DNA of 64,000 bases from Candidula unifasciata (lineage: Eukaryota; Mollusca; Gastropoda; Stylommatophora; Geomitridae): contig CAJHNH020006179.1 of NCBI GenBank assembly GCA_905116865.2, positions 142,501-206,500 of the forward strand. Reading direction: 5' to 3'. This document shows, in pieces, positions 37,975 to 49,056 of this stretch. The first letter of the stretch is position 1, and the number at the start of each line of letters is the position of its first letter. The position numbers and the translations under genes were made by a program. Below the pieces are notes generated by a model. The model was not told where the DNA came from. It saw only the letters and a list, made by a program, of their open reading frames with translations, and did not search any database.

Positions 37975-38072
37975 CTTATGGTTGTGAGTCGTGGACTCTT
38001 GCTCAAACAATGCAGAACACAGTCAGATCTTTTGAACACAAATGCTACAGACAATTCTTTAGAATACAATAG
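37975..38072 (+). mobile_element. LINE fragment
   Basis: The plus strand encodes YGCESWTLAQTMQNTVRSFE followed by HKCYRQFFRIQ, the post-RT motif of LINEs of the kind seen at 39314-39883. It is only about 30 codons long. Confidence 0.7.
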
Positions 38073-38099
38073 ATTTTCCTTTTTTTTAATATCTAGAAA

Positions 38100-38841
<742 letters not shown>

Positions 38842-39061
38842 TACACACACGAAAAATGTAGAGCTGTTGAAATAAAATGAAAAATACAACAAAATTTTAG
38901 GGAAAGATTAGGACTGATACCTGCTTCAAAAGGAGATTAAATGGGTTGAACATCTGACTGAATGCCCTTGTACTAACAACCACATTGAGTCACGTTAAAA
39001 ATTATGAACGCAGAACAGCGCGAAAACGACACAAAAGATGGCACATAGTGTTACGGACATT

Positions 39062-40385
39062 CATCATCATCATCATCAGGTGCCTTGCCGACTGGCGTGG
39101 GCGATCATGCCTCTCCATAATCCGCGATCTCCTGCAGCATGTATCAGTTCGTGTGCCGACACACCTCCATGCCATGCAACAAGACTGTCAAGCATCTTCT
39201 CTCGTCGTCTTCCTCTATCCCTCCTTCCACATATCTTTCCAGTGGTCACAACATATTCTATTTTCCCTCTTCTCATAACATGGCCGAAAAATGATGACTG
39301 TCTCCTTCTGATGTCAGTGATAAGTTGTCTTCGGGCTCCCGCCTCTTTTAAAACCTCTTGGTTGCTTTTTTTTGGCTGTCCAAGGTATTCTAAACATTCT
39401 TCTGTAAAACCACATCTCTGAGGCCTCTAAAAATTGTTTGGCCTGCCTACCGATTGTCCAGGATTCACATCCATATGTTAAAACTGGATGTATGTAGCAA
39501 GCAAGAATTCTTTTTCTAACTCTCAATGACAAGGATATATTGCACAAGATGTTTTTCATTTTATAAAATGCAGTTTTTGCCTGTCCAATTCTGTTTCTTA
39601 TTTCAGTTATGCATCCTCCGTCTGATGTTATCCATGTGCCCAGATACTTAAATTTCTGTACTTGTCTTAAAATAACACCATTGACTTTTATTACACATTT
39701 AGGAATAATTTGTTTCTTTGATACCACCATTACTTCTGTCTTCCCATTATTCAAACTGAGGCCCATTCTTCCACTTTCTAACACCACAATGTCTATCATT
39801 TCCTGTAATTCTTTCTGACTTGTTGCTATCAAGACTGTGTCATCAGCATAAAGTAAATTGTTTATATTGTGCCCACCAACCACGATTTAGGGCATATAAA
39901 TTAAAGATCTCATAATATATTCACTGTATATTGAAAACAAATCAGGTGAAAGTACACATCCTTGTCGTACGCCCCTCTTTATGCTTTGAAATGTACCTAA
40001 ACAGTTGTTAATTCTTATAGCTGCTGTTTGCTGCCTAAACATATTCTTTATTATTCATAGATCTTTCCCATCAATGTTTAATTTTTCTATCAGTTTGATT
40101 ACTTCTTCATGCTTCACACAGTCAAATCTTTTGTATAGTCTATGAAGCATAAGTACAAATCAGTCTTTACTTCTATAGCTCTTTCTGACAATGTCCTTAG
40201 TATGTATATGGCATTGTTTGTACCTTTTCCTTCTACAAATCCACATTGTTCATCGCTGATTTCTGGTTTAATTTTGTTTCTTATTCTTCTCATAATTATT
40301 CTCAGTAAAATCTTAGTCATGTGAATCATAAGACTTATTGTGCGATGGTCTTCACATTTTAAAGTGCCTGGTTTCTCCGGCAGAG
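39062..40385 (-). mobile_element. 5'-truncated LINE insertion with 12-bp target duplication and intact YADD
   Basis: GTTACGGACATT occurs at 39050-39061 and 40386-40397, bounding 1324 bp. On the minus strand the insertion starts within the RT domain (LPEKPGT). It carries ISDEQCGFVEGKGTNNAIY and motif A (LCFIDYTKDL...). At 39883-39314 is a 189-codon open stretch with motif C LLYADDTVLIAT, then FKYLGTWITSDGGC, YGCESWTIGRQAK and MWFYRRMFRIPWTAK. It ends in an ATGATGATGATGATGA tail. The family is the same as 25370-27290, but this copy is better preserved. It cannot move by itself, because its endonuclease and RT start are missing. Confidence 0.93.
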
Positions 40386-40397
40386 GTTACGGACATT

Positions 40398-40768
40398 AGC
40401 GAAATGAAAAGCAACGTGCAGAGATTTTATCTCAGAAATCTCATATTCTTGCAACAGATTGTAACGTCCCCAAGACATACAATGTTTACGAGTATTATCT
40501 CAAAGCGGGAATACATGTTGCAAAAGTGCAGTGATAAAATACATTCGTCGTTTAATTCCGTTTTTAATACCCTGATTGCGAAACGTTCTTTTTCATTTAA
40601 GATGACAGATTCTTGCTTGCAACATGTTTATTTCTTTTAATCTCCAGGCCTTTCCAATCTTAGCCCAATTCATGTAAAATGAAGAAAAGATTTTTACATT
40701 TTTTATGATAAGCTTTTGAATAGTTAATAAAACAGAGATATAACCTTTCATCATCCGGTTTAACGTTC
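40398..40768. other. Intron 1, no feature seen
   Basis: No coding or repeat feature is supported here. Confidence 0.45.
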
Positions 40769-40794
40769 TTTCTCTCTCTCTCTCTTTCTCTCTC

Positions 40795-40842
<48 letters not shown>
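40769..40842. repeat. (CT)n microsatellite
   Basis: CT repeats with a few TTT interruptions, attached to a family 5 repeat. Confidence 0.96.
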
Positions 40843-40844
<2 letters not shown>

Positions 40845-40847
40845 GTT

Positions 40848-41055
40848 GCACCTCAACAGGGCATTACACAAGCGATAAACATCCGGTGACACAAAGTTCC
40901 TCCATGCGGATGAGGATCACACGTGGAGAGGTCCCAGAAACCCCTTTCAGCCGTTAATCCATATTTATCGCCGGGCTATATTAAGGGCCCCCTGCAAAAG
41001 CCAGAGTTTAGCTTTAAATAACGAAAAATTGCATCCTAAATGGGGACGACTATTC
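40848..41055 (+). repeat. Interspersed repeat, family 5
   Basis: Carries CACAAGCGATAAACATCCGG, GAGGTCCCAGAAACCCCTTT and GCCGGGCTATATTAAGGGCC. Same family as 34780-34985. Confidence 0.75.
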
Positions 41056-41244
41056 GATAACTTGGGAATCATTATATAAATGTTGCATTCGCTTTGTCTT
41101 CATTAGCAACAATCTCAAACTGAGCTTCAAAAACTTGTAAATTAGCCTTTTAATTCTATTAGAAGACAGTGTTTTTGTAATTTCTTCTTACAGCTCATGC
41201 CATGTTGCGTTGGTAATCATATATATATATGTATATGTATATGT

Positions 41245-41375
41245 ATATATGTTCACAGCCTTCTGTACGCCATGTATTGTCAATCATTTCCGATGTAATT
41301 TCTCCCCTCGCTATGATGCCAAACTGTCCAGCATCTGCTCTCTTGGTCTGCATCTGGTTCTCCTGTTTTGGTGAC
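41245..41375 (-). mobile_element. LINE 3' scrap
   Basis: On the minus strand it contains ATGCTGGACAGTTTGGCATC and similar blocks found in the C-terminal tails at 10915-11090 and 55325-55500. Confidence 0.55.
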
Positions 41376-42084
41376 ATGACTTGGTTAGATTATTTGACAA
41401 TATTTATATCATATTCTTTATGGTTTTCAAGATAATGTGTTTTTGATATTATTGTTTAAAAGGGATCAGTTATAATCCCAACTAATATATGGTGATGCCT
41501 TCTTCCAAAATATAGAATGACCAATCCGATTATTATCCAGTTCTTTTTGCCTCAACCTCTGATATCCTAAACATATTGACGCTTTAAAAAAAAAAGTTCT
41601 ATTAACGTTTTGTAACTTGCTGTTACATGTTTCATTTCTATCGTGATGCTTGATTACCAATAACTGTGCTTGATAGCAGCCTAGTTTCATTTATTATCTC
41701 AAGTAAGGCAACATTGTTCAAAACACAAGACAGAAAGTTTTGGGTAGACATGACTACCAATGCCACACGGCATTACCTTTAGGAAAAAGAACAGTTTGGT
41801 ATTGCCTCTGGTACAAAACAATCTTTACCAATCGTCCATGTATTTTAAAACTCCTCACGCTGCTTTCTATAGTCTTGCTTCATTCTTGAACTATTTCTTA
41901 CTTTGGGTTGCTAAAAAGAGAAGTAAATTATATAGACCCTTTTATACGTCTTTTGGCATAATGGGTATGTGATATTTACAGAACATGTCTTGTGTACTCT
42001 ATACTTTTTGTTATTCACACCCACTCACTTGAAAAATCCGGTTATTTGGTAACCACAAGGCGCCCGTTGTGCTGATGTTTAAAA
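41376..42084. other. Intron 1, mostly unassigned
   Basis: A LINE-tail scrap (GACAGAAAGTTTTGGGTAGA, about 41728) is the only recognisable piece. Confidence 0.4.
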
Positions 42085-42375
42085 CCGCTAGACGGAGTTC
42101 CTCGAATTTTCTCCTGTCGAATTCACATTCTGATGTCAAACTGTCCAGCATCTTTTATCTCAGTCTCCCTCTGCATATCCTCCCTTTTAACTTTTCTACT
42201 GTCACTATGTACTCCAGTTTTCTCCTTCTCATCAGATCACCATAGAATGTAGATTGTCTCTTTCTGATATGAGCAATCAGTTCTCTTCGGTCAGTTTTTT
42301 TCAAGACATCTTCATTACTCTTGTCCTCTGTCCAGGATATTACCACAATCCATATATAAAATCCCATCTCCGAAG
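42085..42375 (-). mobile_element. LINE C-terminal remnant
   Basis: The minus strand at 42367-42155 encodes VVISWTEDKSNEDVLKK, RRELIAHIRKRQSTFYGDLM and RRKLEYIVTVEKLKG. This is the LINE post-RT tail (compare KLEYIVTVGKLKG at about 10915). Confidence 0.8.
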
Positions 42376-42630
42376 GGGCCTAAGTGGCCTCTTAAATTAA
42401 TGATAGATATTCATTTTACAAGCATTTGTTTCTGTCATATCATTTCAAGTATATTATTGTATGTAAATCTGTTGTGTGCAATCCGAAGATCCACACTATG
42501 GACAACCGATAATGAACATGAGGTATGACGAAGACACAACGTCACTTGCCGACAGAAATTTTTAGACAGATGACAGTTGCAAGAAATATGTTAATGGCAG
42601 AGGTTGGAAACTAGGCTTAGCTGTATTCTA

Positions 42631-42756
42631 TTCTACTTGATGCCGCAGTTGGCGGGGAGCTTAGGCTCTGTACTCTGGCTTAGAGGTAAAAGGAGTTATT
42701 CTACTTGATGCCGCAGTTGGCGGAAGCTCCCCGCCACCTGCGGCATCAATTAGAAT

Positions 42757-42760
<4 letters not shown>
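42631..42760. repeat. Foldback sequence with direct and inverted copies
   Basis: A block containing TTGATGCCGCAGTTGGCGG occurs at 42631-42662 and again at about 42694-42723. The second copy is followed, after a seven-base loop, by its near-perfect inverse at 42731-42760 (28 of 30 bases pair). It borders a CT microsatellite. Confidence 0.88.
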
Positions 42761-42819
<59 letters not shown>

Positions 42820-42832
42820 TATATATATATAT
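42758..42832. repeat. (CT)n then (TA)n microsatellite
   Basis: CT units to about 42814, then TA units, joining the foldback sequence to a family 3 SINE. Confidence 0.95.
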
Positions 42833-43089
42833 AAACGACCCTTTTCCACACCTTCAGGTGTATTGGGCATATAGGGCTAGACCTATCTTTTATGGACCAA
42901 TCGGCTCTTGGTGGGTAATGTAGTCGGTATCACACCGACCAGGAATGTAACCAGGTACCCACTCAAAGCTGGGTCTACCTGGGAACCAAAGTCGTTTTAA
43001 AAATGGCGTATCTCCTTCACGACTCCAACAAAGAACAAAGAACTTCCGATCCGCAGGCAAGAGACTAGTAGTTACACCACAGTGACCCC

Positions 43090-43090
<1 letters not shown>
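42833..43090 (-). mobile_element. tRNA-derived SINE, family 3
   Basis: Left end ACGACCCTTTTCCACACCTT, middle ACCAATCGGCTCTTGGTGGG. The right end, GATCCGCAGGCAAGAGACTA, is the tRNA-like head read on the minus strand. TA microsatellites flank both sides. Confidence 0.82.

Positions 43091-43091
<1 letters not shown>

Positions 43092-43170
<79 letters not shown>
43092..43170. repeat. (TA)n microsatellite
   Basis: About 39 TA units. Confidence 0.96.
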
Positions 43171-43173
<3 letters not shown>

Positions 43174-44389
43174 GACCCCTTTGAATTTGTACTTTTCCCT
43201 CCCTATGTTATTCTCACACATTACTCACCTCCTAAGTCTTTATGCATCTGAGACTGATGTCGTGTATTAGAAACACACAGGGACCGCTGTTGCCCAGCTC
43301 ATATCATCTGTGACAGACTCAGACAGAATTCCCCCGTGTACACATATAATCAATCACAAATACCTAATCTGGGCCGGGAGACTGTACATGGCGGGGAAAG
43401 GGACGAAGCCCACTCCAGTCTAGCTGGATATTTCTGGGGCTGTCAATAAAATATTGATCATATTGTCGAGTCATGTAGCAACATTGAATCCCATGTTGGG
43501 TTCTCCAGGGTCGGATTAGTTTCACTCGTTCGGGGAGAAATCTCAGGAGAGACTTCACAATATTTCACATGAAGAGAAAGTAAATAATCTTCGTATAAAA
43601 GCGTTGCCACAGATATTACTATGAGCTGCTCTCTGGGGCTCAGTATTATTGGAGGTTATAGATATATACACGGTATGTATAGGCAAATCTCGTTGACAGA
43701 ACTTGCTTACGACGATCACTCTCACTCTCTTAACATTTTGGTCTCAACTTTCTTTAAATTCAATCCCCGTCCTAATGTAGAACGCAGTTTATTTGTTATT
43801 TTGAAGCCCCACCCTGACTGTTGTAGGGGGCCGGAGAAGAAAAACTCCACAGGAGAGCATGTACAGCAAGGATCCACCGATCATCAGTAGAAAGATTCCT
43901 CGTCGAGGATTGTTTCGGCTCATTACTTCCTAGACAATCTCAGAAGGTGGGCCGACCTGGGTCCTGACTCCAGGCCACGATCTTCTCCTGTTGCGCTTTA
44001 TCCGACTCTCAGACAGGGACAAGACGATATGGTGACTTTGCAAAAAGTATTGTGAGATTTGGTGTTATATTTGTCGCTGCGGTAGCAAATAGCCGACTAC
44101 TTTCACGATCAGAGTGACAGGCTTACGGTTGGTTCATCGGACAGGTGTTAGACTTTGGCATTTGGCAGATAAATAAGGGCAGCCATTTATATGACACTTT
44201 GGCTTTATAGGGACGAACAGTTTCTTTCAACTAGGCGCTCGGACCAGTTTACCGAGGCCCATCCCCCACAAATTTCCGTTGTATCCAAAGCCAACTCGAA
44301 GCCCTTTCAGCTGCTTCGCTTAGTTGTTTTATAACCGTTTACGCTCAGTTTCTAGCAAGCACAGCTTCTTTAGCACATTGTATATGGAA
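43171..44389. other. Intron 1, no gene recognised
   Basis: Only a family 5 scrap near 43803-43835 (GAAGCCCCACCCTGACTGTT). A 64-codon minus frame at 43558-43364 has no supporting evidence. Confidence 0.4.
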
Positions 44390-44850
44390 GTGGAGATAAG
44401 ATACTTTATGTTATCAGTGCCAAACAACGACAATGAATAAGGAACTAGAACATAATATAACTACATATGAAATGCGCTGTCCCCGCGTTACTAACAACCC
44501 AATAAAGAGACAGGGTTACGAATACCAGCAATTAGAGAGAAAGATGGAATAAGAGCATGTCTGGATTATATTGACAGACAAAGAATGAAATGGTTCGGCC
44601 ATCTAGTAAGAATGTAGCAAGGCCAAACTGCATATGAGACTTTTTTTTTTTTTTTTTAACAGCAGAACGTCTGGGAGAAAGGCGAGAGGAAGACCAAGAA
44701 AGATTTTGATAAATGGTGTCTCCGAAGCCTGCAAAAAGACGAACAAATTCATCACTTAAGCCACCCGAGAAGCGCAAGACAAATACAGAAAACCAAGGCA
44801 ATCGGCTACAACCTGGTATCAGCGAGACGACGAAAGAAGAAGAAGATATA
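44390..44850 (+). mobile_element. RTE-like LINE 3' remnant, degenerate
   Basis: Recognisable plus-strand pieces are TATGTTATCAGTGCCAAACA (YQCQ motif), RQRMKWFGHLVRM near 44575-44620, and a GAAGAAGAAGATATA tail. Same family as 12925-13500 and 27470-27965, with a poly-T run interrupting it near 44641-44658. Confidence 0.7.
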
Positions 44851-44939
44851 ATTTTTTTTGGAACCCGCTGCTTAGAACTACAGTTATGACAATAAATTCA
44901 TTGGAGAATAATAGTCCAAACCAGCGAAAATTCAATAAA

Positions 44940-44940
<1 letters not shown>

Positions 44941-44970
<30 letters not shown>
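44941..44970 (-). terminator. Poly-T run, likely Pol III terminator of the tRNA gene
   Basis: On the minus strand the tRNA 3' end is followed by GCA and about 30 T residues. Four or more T normally suffice to end Pol III transcription. Confidence 0.75.
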
Positions 44971-44972
<2 letters not shown>

Positions 44973-44973
44973 C

Positions 44974-45045
44974 CTCCCCGGCGGGGAATCGAACCCCGGT
45001 CTCCCGCGTGACAGGCGGGGATACTTACGACTATACTACCGAGGA
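44974..45045 (-). tRNA. tRNA-Asp (anticodon GTC)
   Basis: A 72-base minus-strand sequence beginning TCCTCGGTAGTATAGTCGTA and ending GATTCCCCGCCGGGGAG. All seven acceptor pairs form (one is T-G). The anticodon arm reads CCGCCTGTCACGCGG, giving anticodon GTC. The T arm has GGTTCGATTCC, and the A box lies in TAGTATAGTCGTAAG. The discriminator base is G, as expected for Asp. There is no intron and no encoded CCA. It lies inside intron 1 of the receptor gene, on the same strand. The intact cloverleaf argues for a working gene rather than a SINE head. Confidence 0.95.
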
Positions 45046-45049
45046 CGTC

Positions 45050-45367
45050 ATTTGAAAAACAGTAGATGCAGTTATATGGAATAATAAAAAGCCGTTACAG
45101 TGTTTTCTGAGAGACTAAGAGTTTCAACAAAATAGAAACGAGTTGCTGAAAGAAGCACCTAAAATAAATTGTTTCCTGTGGTAAATTTAAATAATGTGGA
45201 CATAAACAATACATTGCACAATTTATTGCGTATTTTGTTGTATTTCGTCGGGTGCGCTACTGCAGAAATAAATCAACATATAGGGAAGCGCACCCACACA
45301 GTTTATAAATTCAAATGAAATTTAAAAAAAAATGTTTCTCGATACATTGTTCGTCTACAGCTGAAGT
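45050..45367. other. Intron 1, 5' flank of the tRNA gene
   Basis: No recognisable feature; a GACT run begins near 45368. Confidence 0.45.
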
Positions 45368-45510
45368 TGACTGACTGACTGACTTTCTACCCCACCAGGA
45401 CATCACACAAGCGATAAACACCCGATGACACGATGTGCCAACATGTGGGTGAAAATCACCATGGAGAGGTCCCAAAAACCGCGTTCAGCCTTTAGGCGAC
45501 CCACGCTTTT
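45368..45510 (+). repeat. Interspersed repeat, family 5
   Basis: Starts at a TGACTGACTGACT run and carries CTACCCCACCAGGACATCAC and GCGATAAACACCCGATGACA, very close to 34780-34985. Confidence 0.8.
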
Positions 45511-45996
45511 TGACGGCAAGTGAGGGGGTTGGGATGGAAGTAGTCTTGTACCTCATCTCTGGAGGAGCAGAAAAGAATGTTTGGTCCACAGCTGTTTGTA
45601 GTCGGTTCGGCAGAGGTTACATGACGTCATCCCCTCAATAAGAATCAGATAAACTCTTGAAAGTAAAGTATTGTGGCTACTTACAGGACCAACATTATAA
45701 TTAAAATCAAACTGGATGAAAAAAAAAAAAATAAGTCCGAATAAGATGTAGCCATTGATAAAGGTAAAAGAATAACAACAAAATGGATACACAGCAGTCT
45801 TAGAGACCGTACAACCAGGACGAGAGACAGAAAGCGTTGGGGATCTATTGGAACCATATTTCATCATGGGCGATGTTTAATTGATTGATTCCAAGACATG
45901 CTTTATGTTTTTTGCGCTACAATCCCATCGATCTGCCAAACGCTGTGGTCACTGCCATGGCGGACGGGACCAATGAAGTCAAGCCATAAAACAGTT
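45511..45996. other. Intron 1, no feature seen
   Basis: A 104-codon minus frame (45867-45553) lacks any recognisable domain and crosses a poly-A run. Confidence 0.4.
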
Positions 45997-46155
45997 CGTT
46001 AGTGGAGTGAGAGAAATAGGAAAACATGTGACTGGAATTAGAGGAATAAGAAAACTTGTTAGTGGAGTGAGAGAAATAGGAAAACATGTGACTGGAATTA
46101 GAGAAATAAGAAAACTTGTCAGTGGAGTGAGAGAAATAAGGAAACATGTGACGTT
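45997..46155. repeat. 60-bp tandem repeat, about 2.6 copies
   Basis: Units alternate GTGGAGTGAGAGAAATAGGA and ACATGTGACTGGAATTAGAG blocks, each about 30 bp, so the 60-bp unit is itself a diverged dimer. Confidence 0.93.
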
Positions 46156-46600
46156 CTGCTGCTTGTCTATCTGTCTGTCTCTCTCTCGCCTCTCTTTTTA
46201 TCTCCCATCCAGTGTGTGTGCCTCTCTAACTACCTGTTCGTCTCTCTCTCTACTGCTCTCTCTTTCTTTCTATCGCTCTCCGTTGCTCGACTCTGTATCC
46301 CATTGGAACAAAAGCTGTTGATGAACTGACGCCAAGCCTTGCAGAATTTTCGATGACTTATTTGATTTAGCTGCTGATTTGCTTCTGCAGCAAAAGATTT
46401 GTCTGTAATGAGGTAGCCAGTCTTATGGCAAGCCTCACCCATCTCCCCTCAGATGCATGCTGGGTTACAATATATTATTTCTACCTTCCTTATATCACCC
46501 ACCTCAAAAGAACAGGCTTGTGACAAACTTTGAAAGTGAAATACTGTATATTTTAAATTTTACGAATAGCTACACACAGTTAGTCTAACTAACAACATAC

Positions 46601-46700
46601 CTTCTTCATTAAACGCATATTGAAGTGTTTCCGTTCTAGCAGTATGCAGCAGCATACAGCATACGAGAAAACAGAACTCCACAAAGTAGTATTCTTTCAT
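46601..46700 (-). CDS. Probable first coding exon of the receptor gene (signal peptide)
   Basis: On the minus strand an ATG at 46700 opens MKEYYFVEFCFLVCCMLLHT and then ARTETLQYAFNEE. After one further base comes the donor GAAG|GTATGTTG. The hydrophobic core FCFLVCCMLL followed by small and polar residues looks like a secretion signal, as expected at the start of a Cys-loop receptor. The two acidic residues in the first eight are unusual for one. The exon ends in phase 1, which is what the exon at 34601-34551 needs (G plus TA gives GTA). Joining all five exons gives one open frame of about 150 codons. There is no homology evidence for this exon, so the call rests on phase, splice site and signal-like sequence. 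Confidence 0.55.
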
Positions 46701-47251
46701 TATTAAAAATTAAAGAAATAAATAATTGTGTATTACTCTAATGGCCCATTATTCTGAAACACAACATTTCCCTTGGAATCCAGCATGCTCCATTCTCATT
46801 CCTATAGAAAGTTATTTCAATATTCATTGGACCTCTAGGACTGAACATATCTGCTACGGTCTTATTTTTAAATGCAGTACTATCCTTGTGTATTGCAGCT
46901 ATGTCAAATTAACGGTGACATGTTTTATAACTCCTCTTCAAACCGCTGAACATAATTACAGACACTGTGATATATACTCTGTGTAGATCTTCAAGTGACG
47001 ATATTTCGGACTATTATCTACATTACACAAGTATATTTCAGTGTACATATAAGATACTAAATTCTAAACTAAATAAATATATTTCAGTGAATTTGTATCA
47101 TATACTGTTGTCTATATTACACCGTTGGACCTCTGTGGGCATATTGAAGATACAGCTGACGTCATCAATCATGTGTGAATGTGTCATATTTAGACTTTCC
47201 AACAAACTAAATGCTAGGTTAACTTATTCTACACAGAGATTTATGCCTTTC
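46701..47251. other. 5' flank of the proposed first exon
   Basis: Would hold the 5' UTR and promoter if the start at 46700 is right. I see no convincing TATA box or initiator, and upstream UTR exons cannot be excluded. Confidence 0.35.
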
Positions 47252-47760
47252 ATGTTGCTACTGCTGTTGCTGCTGTTAACTAATACTACTACTGCTGCAA
47301 CTATTATTACTGCCCCTCCTACTCCTGCTGCTGCTGCTACTACTACTAACTACTACTACTGTTGTAACTGCTGCTGTTGATGCTACTGCTGCAACTACTA
47401 TTACGGTTATTACAACTACTGCTAACTTCTGCTAACTGAGCTACTAATACGACTGCTGCCACAACAACAACTACTACTACTACTGCTGCTGGTGCTACTA
47501 CTACTGCTGCCGCTGCCGCTACTACTGTTACTGCTACTACTGCTGCCTCTACTACTACCACGACTGCTGATGCTACTACTACTAGTACTACTACTACTGC
47601 TGCTGCTGTCGCTAACTATTACTGCCTCTAGAACTACTAACACTGCTGCTGCTAACTTATGTACTACTATTATTACTACCATTGCCACCAACTTCGCTGC
47701 TAGTGCTGTTATTACTACTACATGTAGTATTACTACAGCTACTACTAATTCTGTTTCTAC
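47252..47760. repeat. (CTG/ACT)n trinucleotide-rich tract, about 500 bp
   Basis: Interrupted CTG, ACT and GCC triplets. Long Leu-, Ala-, Ser- or Thr-rich frames on both strands are repeat artefacts. Confidence 0.95.
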
Positions 47761-47864
47761 TTCTTTCACTAATCTTCTAAATAATTGCAATTTCAAAATT
47801 GCTTCAGGCAGGTGGGAAATAGAACTGAAGCACCACATCTATAACTAACGTTTTTATTTCTCTG

Positions 47865-48610
47865 TTTTTAAAAGTGAAACTTACATTTTTACGTTCTTTA
47901 ACATAAAAGTCAAATTTCTACGCTCTGAACCACAAAAGTTACATGTCTAAGCTGTGTAACATAACGCGCAGTTTTGTAAGGTAAAACTCCGCTTTAAGTG
48001 TTTTAACATAACAGTCAAATCTCTACGTTCTAGAAAGTTATTATTTTTACACAACAAACTATATATTTTTCTTATCACGTTACCATAATTGCCTATAACA
48101 CACATTAGTGCTTTCCTGCGATTCTCAAATTGCAGCGTTCTGTAATGAAAACCGCTGATTCTTCCGTTTTGTACTGCAAAAGCCCCATTTCTACATTCTA
48201 CAAAAAGATCTCATGTTTGTACTTCTGTAACGATGAACTCACTTTGTATATTCTATAATGTAAAACTCACGTTTACTAACTCATTATAAATCTCAAATTT
48301 CTAGGGGAACTGTATTGTAAACCTAAAATTTATACGCGGTCTGTAATGTAAACCTCACATTTCTAAGCGCAGAGTGTCAACCTCACATTTCTAACTTCTT
48401 TAAACCTCACATTTCTGAGTTATATGAAACAAACCGGACATCTCTGAGTATTGTAACATAGAACTCATATCTTTACCTCCTACAACGTGACAATTTTTAC
48501 ACAGCAAACTAGATAATTTCCTTATTCATGGAAACCAGAGCACGTGATGTAGTTTGCGTTTACCATATATGCTTGTAACACACATCATTGCTTTTCTCGA
48601 TCTGCTTTTT
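47865..48610. repeat. Degenerate short-period satellite with a longer-range duplication
   Basis: Loosely repeated 30-40 bp units around TGTAA.GTAAACCTCACATTTCTA. Besides that, an ACACA.CAAACTA.ATA block followed by GTAACACACAT occurs near 48047-48110 and again near 48495-48590, so a roughly 440-bp segment also seems duplicated. Confidence 0.75.
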
Positions 48611-49054
48611 TTGGCTCCAATGAAGTGCATAATTATGTTTCTGACGTCATCCAACGCCGAAGCTTTCGAGCTGGTAGCGTTGTTAACTTCAGGGATCTCC
48701 CAACTCGAATGTTCTCACAGGCTGGAGTTGAGTGAGGGCTGAGTTTGTGAACAGCTCACAGTTCGTAATCTAGCCAATTTGTGGCAGAGTTTTCTTCATA
48801 CTTCTTTTAATAAAGGTAGTCCCACAAAAGTTAATTTTTGGGTGTGTGATGTTGGGTTTTCGAAATGTAAGCCCCTCATCTATTCTAGACAACGACATAC
48901 AAGGTGGTGTTGTCAGTTATATTTCTTAGCAGACGATTCCTCCCAAAAATATGAAAACCTATATTGGTTAAAAAAAAAAAAAATGCAGTCTATGTGGTTT
49001 TAAACCTATTATTATTCCACTGATATGATTATGTGCTCTAAAGTAAATTAGATT
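48611..49054. other. No gene seen
   Basis: Unassigned AT-rich DNA up to the transposon boundary. Confidence 0.45.
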
Positions 49055-49056
49055 TA

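Noticed and set aside
39038..39421. A 127-codon plus-strand gene
   Set aside because: Antisense shadow of the LINE C-terminal coding region.
43364..43558. A possible exon on the minus strand
   Set aside because: Open for 64 codons, but no recognised motif and no convincing paired splice sites.
47346..47848. Leu-, Ala- and Ser-rich frames on both strands
   Set aside because: Repeat translation of the CTG/ACT tract.
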